Under the pieces are notes generated by a model. That model did no database searches. It was not told where the DNA came from and saw only the letters and a list, made by a program, of their open reading frames with translations. A DNA stretch of 25,792 nucleotides from Clostridiales bacterium. GTDB lineage: Bacteria; Bacillota; Clostridia; Lachnospirales; WQUN01. The position numbers were made by a program, and so were the translations under genes. Where the stretch lies: assembly GCA_031289625.1 (NCBI GenBank), contig JAITPB010000091.1, forward strand, positions 1-25,792, in the 5' to 3' direction. Of this stretch, positions 23,516 to 25,792 are shown in pieces; position 1 is the first letter of the stretch, and the number at the start of each line of letters is the position of its first letter.

Positions 23516-25156
23516 TTGTCTAGAATTTTATCTCGTCAGGCCGCCAATCTGATCGCGAAGGCGCTGGCCAGTGTACTATTGTTTTCAATGCTATTCGCCC
23601 TGCCGCCTTTTGCTCCAATAGAGGCCGGCGCGGCTGCTGTCAGCACTCTTCAAATCGGAACGGCTGAAGAGTTTATGGCGTTTGCCAAAAGCGTAAATGA
23701 TGGTAAAAACTATGCCGGTTCAACGGTAAAATTGACGAACGACATTAATGTATCCTCCGCCGGTCTCTGGACGCCTATCGGCAATTCATCCGCTCATCCG
23801 TTTAGCGGCGTGTTTGACGGTCAAAATTTTACTGTTTCCGGGCTTTGGATATTTGACAGAACGGTGGCGCAGCAAGACGGGGTTGGCCTTTTCGGCACGA
23901 TCCAAGGCGCAGTCATTCAAAATCTAACCGTCGTCACGACCACCGGTACGAACATGGGGGTAAACTCAGGGTCTGCCGCAGCCGCTGTTGTTGGCTCTGT
24001 TATAGACAGCGCGGCCGGGCAGGCCTCTGTGATTAAAAATGTCCACGCGACAGCACAGATTACGGGGACTATATATCCAATCGGCGTTTTAATTGGTAAA
24101 GTGGATCTCAGTAAATCGCGCTCTTCTATCACCATTCAAGATTGTTCCGCCGCGGGTTCGGTCAAAAGTGAAGAAGGCGGTTACGCGGGTGGGCTCGTCG
24201 GCGCTGTCTTTTGTAAATACGGCGAGGGCGCGGCGATTCAGATAAGCGATTGCAAAGCGGACGTTGAGCTCAACACGAAAGGCAATTACACGGGCGGTTT
24301 TGCTGGTTTGTTAGAAAACACCGGAAAAAGCACGAACGCCTTAGTGAAAAATTGTACAGCCGCAGGTTCTGTAACAGGCGGCGGTTTATATACCGGCGGG
24401 TTTGCGGGCGCTATCCGCGATATTTCGGTGAAAGACTGCACTGTCGTCAGTTTTGCGGTTTATGGAAAAGGCGCTTATACCGGCGGGTTTGCCGGGATGC
24501 TCGACAACTCAAGCTCGGATTTTTCCATAGAAGGCTGCGTTACGGGCGAGGACATGCATTATAATCCTACCTCTGTTTCAGGCGGATCTGGCTATACCGG
24601 CGGATTCGTGGGATTGGCGCGCGGCGTGGCCATCAGCAGCTCTCACGCTGGCGGAGGCGCGTTTGGTAAAGGCGTGTATGTAGGCGGGTTTGTCGGCGCA
24701 CTGGAGCAGGCGCAGATTTCCAATTGCTATGAAAAAGGCGCTGTGGTTTCCACGGGATTCAGCGTCGGAGGGTTCGCAGGGCTTATGAAAGCCAGTACGC
24801 TGGAAACTTGCTTCGCTGTAGGCGGGGCAAGCAGTACGGACACGCTTCATGATAACAATACAGGCGGATTCGCCGGTACTGTAAATGAATCTGTGATGCA
24901 TAATTGTTATGTCAGCGGCTATGTATACGGCGAAAAGAAAGACGATTCCACGAAAGGCGCGTTTATCGGAAGCGCTGCGGGAAATACGCAAATCAATGAT
25001 TGTTATTACGATCCCACGCCGGTCTATGGCATGCAAACGATCGGCGCGGGCGAAACCTCCCTGCGCGGAGCGCTTCAGACCATTACGACGACGCGGTTTC
25101 TGACAGCAACCGGCCTTGGAACCGACGTTCTCGATGCAATGATGGTACACCCATAA
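23516..25156 (+). CDS. GLUG-repeat protein, second gene of the operon (546 aa), mirror copy
   Basis: Identical to 637-2277. TTG start at 23516 with AAGGGGG at 23501-23507, 21 bases after the stop of the 814-residue gene. Confidence 0.85.
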   Translation: MSRILSRQAANLIAKALASVLLFSMLFALPPFAPIEAGAAAVSTLQIGTAEEFMAFAKSVNDGKNYAGSTVKLTNDINVSSAGLWTPIGNSSAHPFSGVFDGQNFTVSGLWIFDRTVAQQDGVGLFGTIQGAVIQNLTVVTTTGTNMGVNSGSAAAAVVGSVIDSAAGQASVIKNVHATAQITGTIYPIGVLIGKVDLSKSRSSITIQDCSAAGSVKSEEGGYAGGLVGAVFCKYGEGAAIQISDCKADVELNTKGNYTGGFAGLLENTGKSTNALVKNCTAAGSVTGGGLYTGGFAGAIRDISVKDCTVVSFAVYGKGAYTGGFAGMLDNSSSDFSIEGCVTGEDMHYNPTSVSGGSGYTGGFVGLARGVAISSSHAGGGAFGKGVYVGGFVGALEQAQISNCYEKGAVVSTGFSVGGFAGLMKASTLETCFAVGGASSTDTLHDNNTGGFAGTVNESVMHNCYVSGYVYGEKKDDSTKGAFIGSAAGNTQINDCYYDPTPVYGMQTIGAGETSLRGALQTITTTRFLTATGLGTDVLDAMMVHP

Positions 25157-25163
25157 AATTATT

Positions 25164-25196
25164 AAAAAAAAGCCCGGCGTTTTCTCGCCGGGCTTT
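25164..25196 (-). terminator. Bidirectional terminator, mirror copy
   Basis: 11-bp GC-rich stem, mirror of 597-629; the eight-T tract serves the minus strand here. Confidence 0.88.
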
Positions 25197-25201
25197 GCAT
25201 T

Positions 25202-25231
25202 ATTATACTTATGAATGAGAACATTTGTCAA
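25202..25231 (-). promoter_or_regulatory. Consensus promoter facing the terminator, mirror copy
   Basis: TTGACA, 18-base spacer, TATAAT on the minus strand; mirror of 562-591. Confidence 0.45.
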
Positions 25232-25303
25232 CGATTAAGTCACAGCTCATTCTTAATTTTATTACGAACACAAAATTGGAAAATCTATTCGTTTTCCTCA
25301 GAT

Positions 25304-25768
25304 TTAGGGGTACCGCTCCATCAAACCTATAAAATATCGCCCCAATTCATCCGGCACATCCATAGCAAGCACCTCTTCAATCCCACCGTTCTTATTGCCA
25401 CCATCATGATAAAATACGAGAAGCAGTTTGCCATCATGCACGAAGTACATAGAGTCCTGGATAGTTGTAAAATACCCATCACTACTTACTTTGTAAAAAC
25501 ATATACCCTCGTGAAACTCAGATTCAGATATCCTACGAATTTTTTGCAGTATTTTTTCATTAGAACGTTGGTCAAAAGGGTCGTAGCCGTTTTCATCGCT
25601 AAAGGCTAAAAGCTCATCAAATTTTTGCGGATTTATTTCAGAGATGTTTACGGCTGTTTCAGGTATATAATATCCAACACCGTAATAATACTCAAAATTT
25701 AAAGGATCTGCGTAATAATCACGCATTGGCTCCCATTGGCTTTCTGCACAATAAACAACTCCACCCAT
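25304..25768 (-). CDS. Hypothetical protein, possibly 5'-truncated, mirror copy
   Basis: Identical to 25-489. The reading frame stays open to the last base of the window, so both outer ends cut the same gene at the same base, as expected if one contig end was copied. Confidence 0.6.
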   Translation of the reverse strand: MGGVVYCAESQWEPMRDYYADPLNFEYYYGVGYYIPETAVNISEINPQKFDELLAFSDENGYDPFDQRSNEKILQKIRRISESEFHEGICFYKVSSDGYFTTIQDSMYFVHDGKLLLVFYHDGGNKNGGIEEVLAMDVPDELGRYFIGLMERYP

Positions 25769-25792
25769 ATACTTCCCTATGTAACTATGAAC

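Larger units (their letters stand above)
1..25792. repeat. Window-wide perfect inverted repeat (palindrome), axis 12896/12897
   Basis: The left arm (1-12896) and right arm (12897-25792) are reverse complements. I checked the two outer ends, the centre (GATGTTGATATCAACATC around the axis), all start and stop coordinates, which sum to 25793 in pairs, and the translated proteins, which are identical in pairs down to the tandem-repeat linkers. There is no spacer and I found no mismatch. In bacteria, long perfect palindromes without a loop are unstable because SbcCD-type nucleases attack them, so a self-joined contig or inverted-chimera read is the leading explanation. A recent true inverted duplication or a replication dimer of a hairpin-ended replicon is possible but less likely. 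Confidence 0.97.

Noticed and set aside
1..25792. Two independent gene clusters in head-to-head arrangement (true paralogous duplication)
   Set aside because: No sequence difference was found between arms even in intergenic DNA and slippage-prone repeats, so independent evolution of the copies is not supported.

Overview
The most important feature of this window is its symmetry. All 25,792 bases form one uninterrupted inverted repeat: bases 1-12896 are the reverse complement of bases 12897-25792, and the axis lies between 12896 and 12897 with no spacer. Every protein, start, stop and intergenic motif I compared reappears at (25793 - position) on the other strand with no difference. So there are only about 12.9 kb of unique sequence, shown twice. 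Zero divergence over 12.9 kb with no loop is best explained by a palindromic assembly or library artefact, meaning a contig joined to its own reverse complement. A real inverted duplication cannot be excluded from sequence alone. Read the right half as a mirror, not as independent gene copies.

The unique DNA looks like a Gram-positive, moderately GC-rich member of the Clostridia (Bacillota). The evidence is strong AGGAGG-type ribosome sites, frequent GTG/TTG starts, a class B sortase, a Cys-lipidated zinc-binding protein, an RbgA/YlqF ribosome-assembly GTPase, and large GLUG-motif and DUF6273-like surface proteins. This assignment is an inference; there is no rRNA gene or other phylogenetic marker.

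Layout of the left half: (a) 1-489, an unrecognised 154-residue protein open to the window edge. (b) 637-4743, minus strand, a two-gene operon of secreted paralogous GLUG-repeat proteins. The first (814 aa) adds a Thr/Pro tandem-repeat stalk and a WWLRTP-type C-terminal domain. (c) 5012-6136, a GT4-type glycosyltransferase. (d) 6290-9519, plus strand, a tight four-gene run: zinc-type ABC transporter lipoprotein, ATPase and permease, then class B sortase. (e) 9528-9908, a 381-bp segment bounded by perfect 17-bp inverted repeats and holding a decayed serine-recombinase C-terminus. (f) 9936-11896, an HELAH putative metallopeptidase fused through a Pro-rich repeat linker to MORN repeats, followed by a partial tandem copy that has lost the catalytic motif and the linker. 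(g) 11995-12861, minus strand, rbgA, whose upstream region runs straight into the palindrome axis.

Functionally the unique half mixes housekeeping genes (rbgA, zinc uptake) with cell-surface functions (GLUG proteins, sortase, glycosyltransferase) and an accessory patch of lower GC (HELAH-MORN genes beside a recombinase relic). The best candidate for something undescribed is the HELAH-linker-MORN protein and its catalytic-domain-less tandem copy. The palindrome itself needs checking before any copy number or gene-order claim is made.
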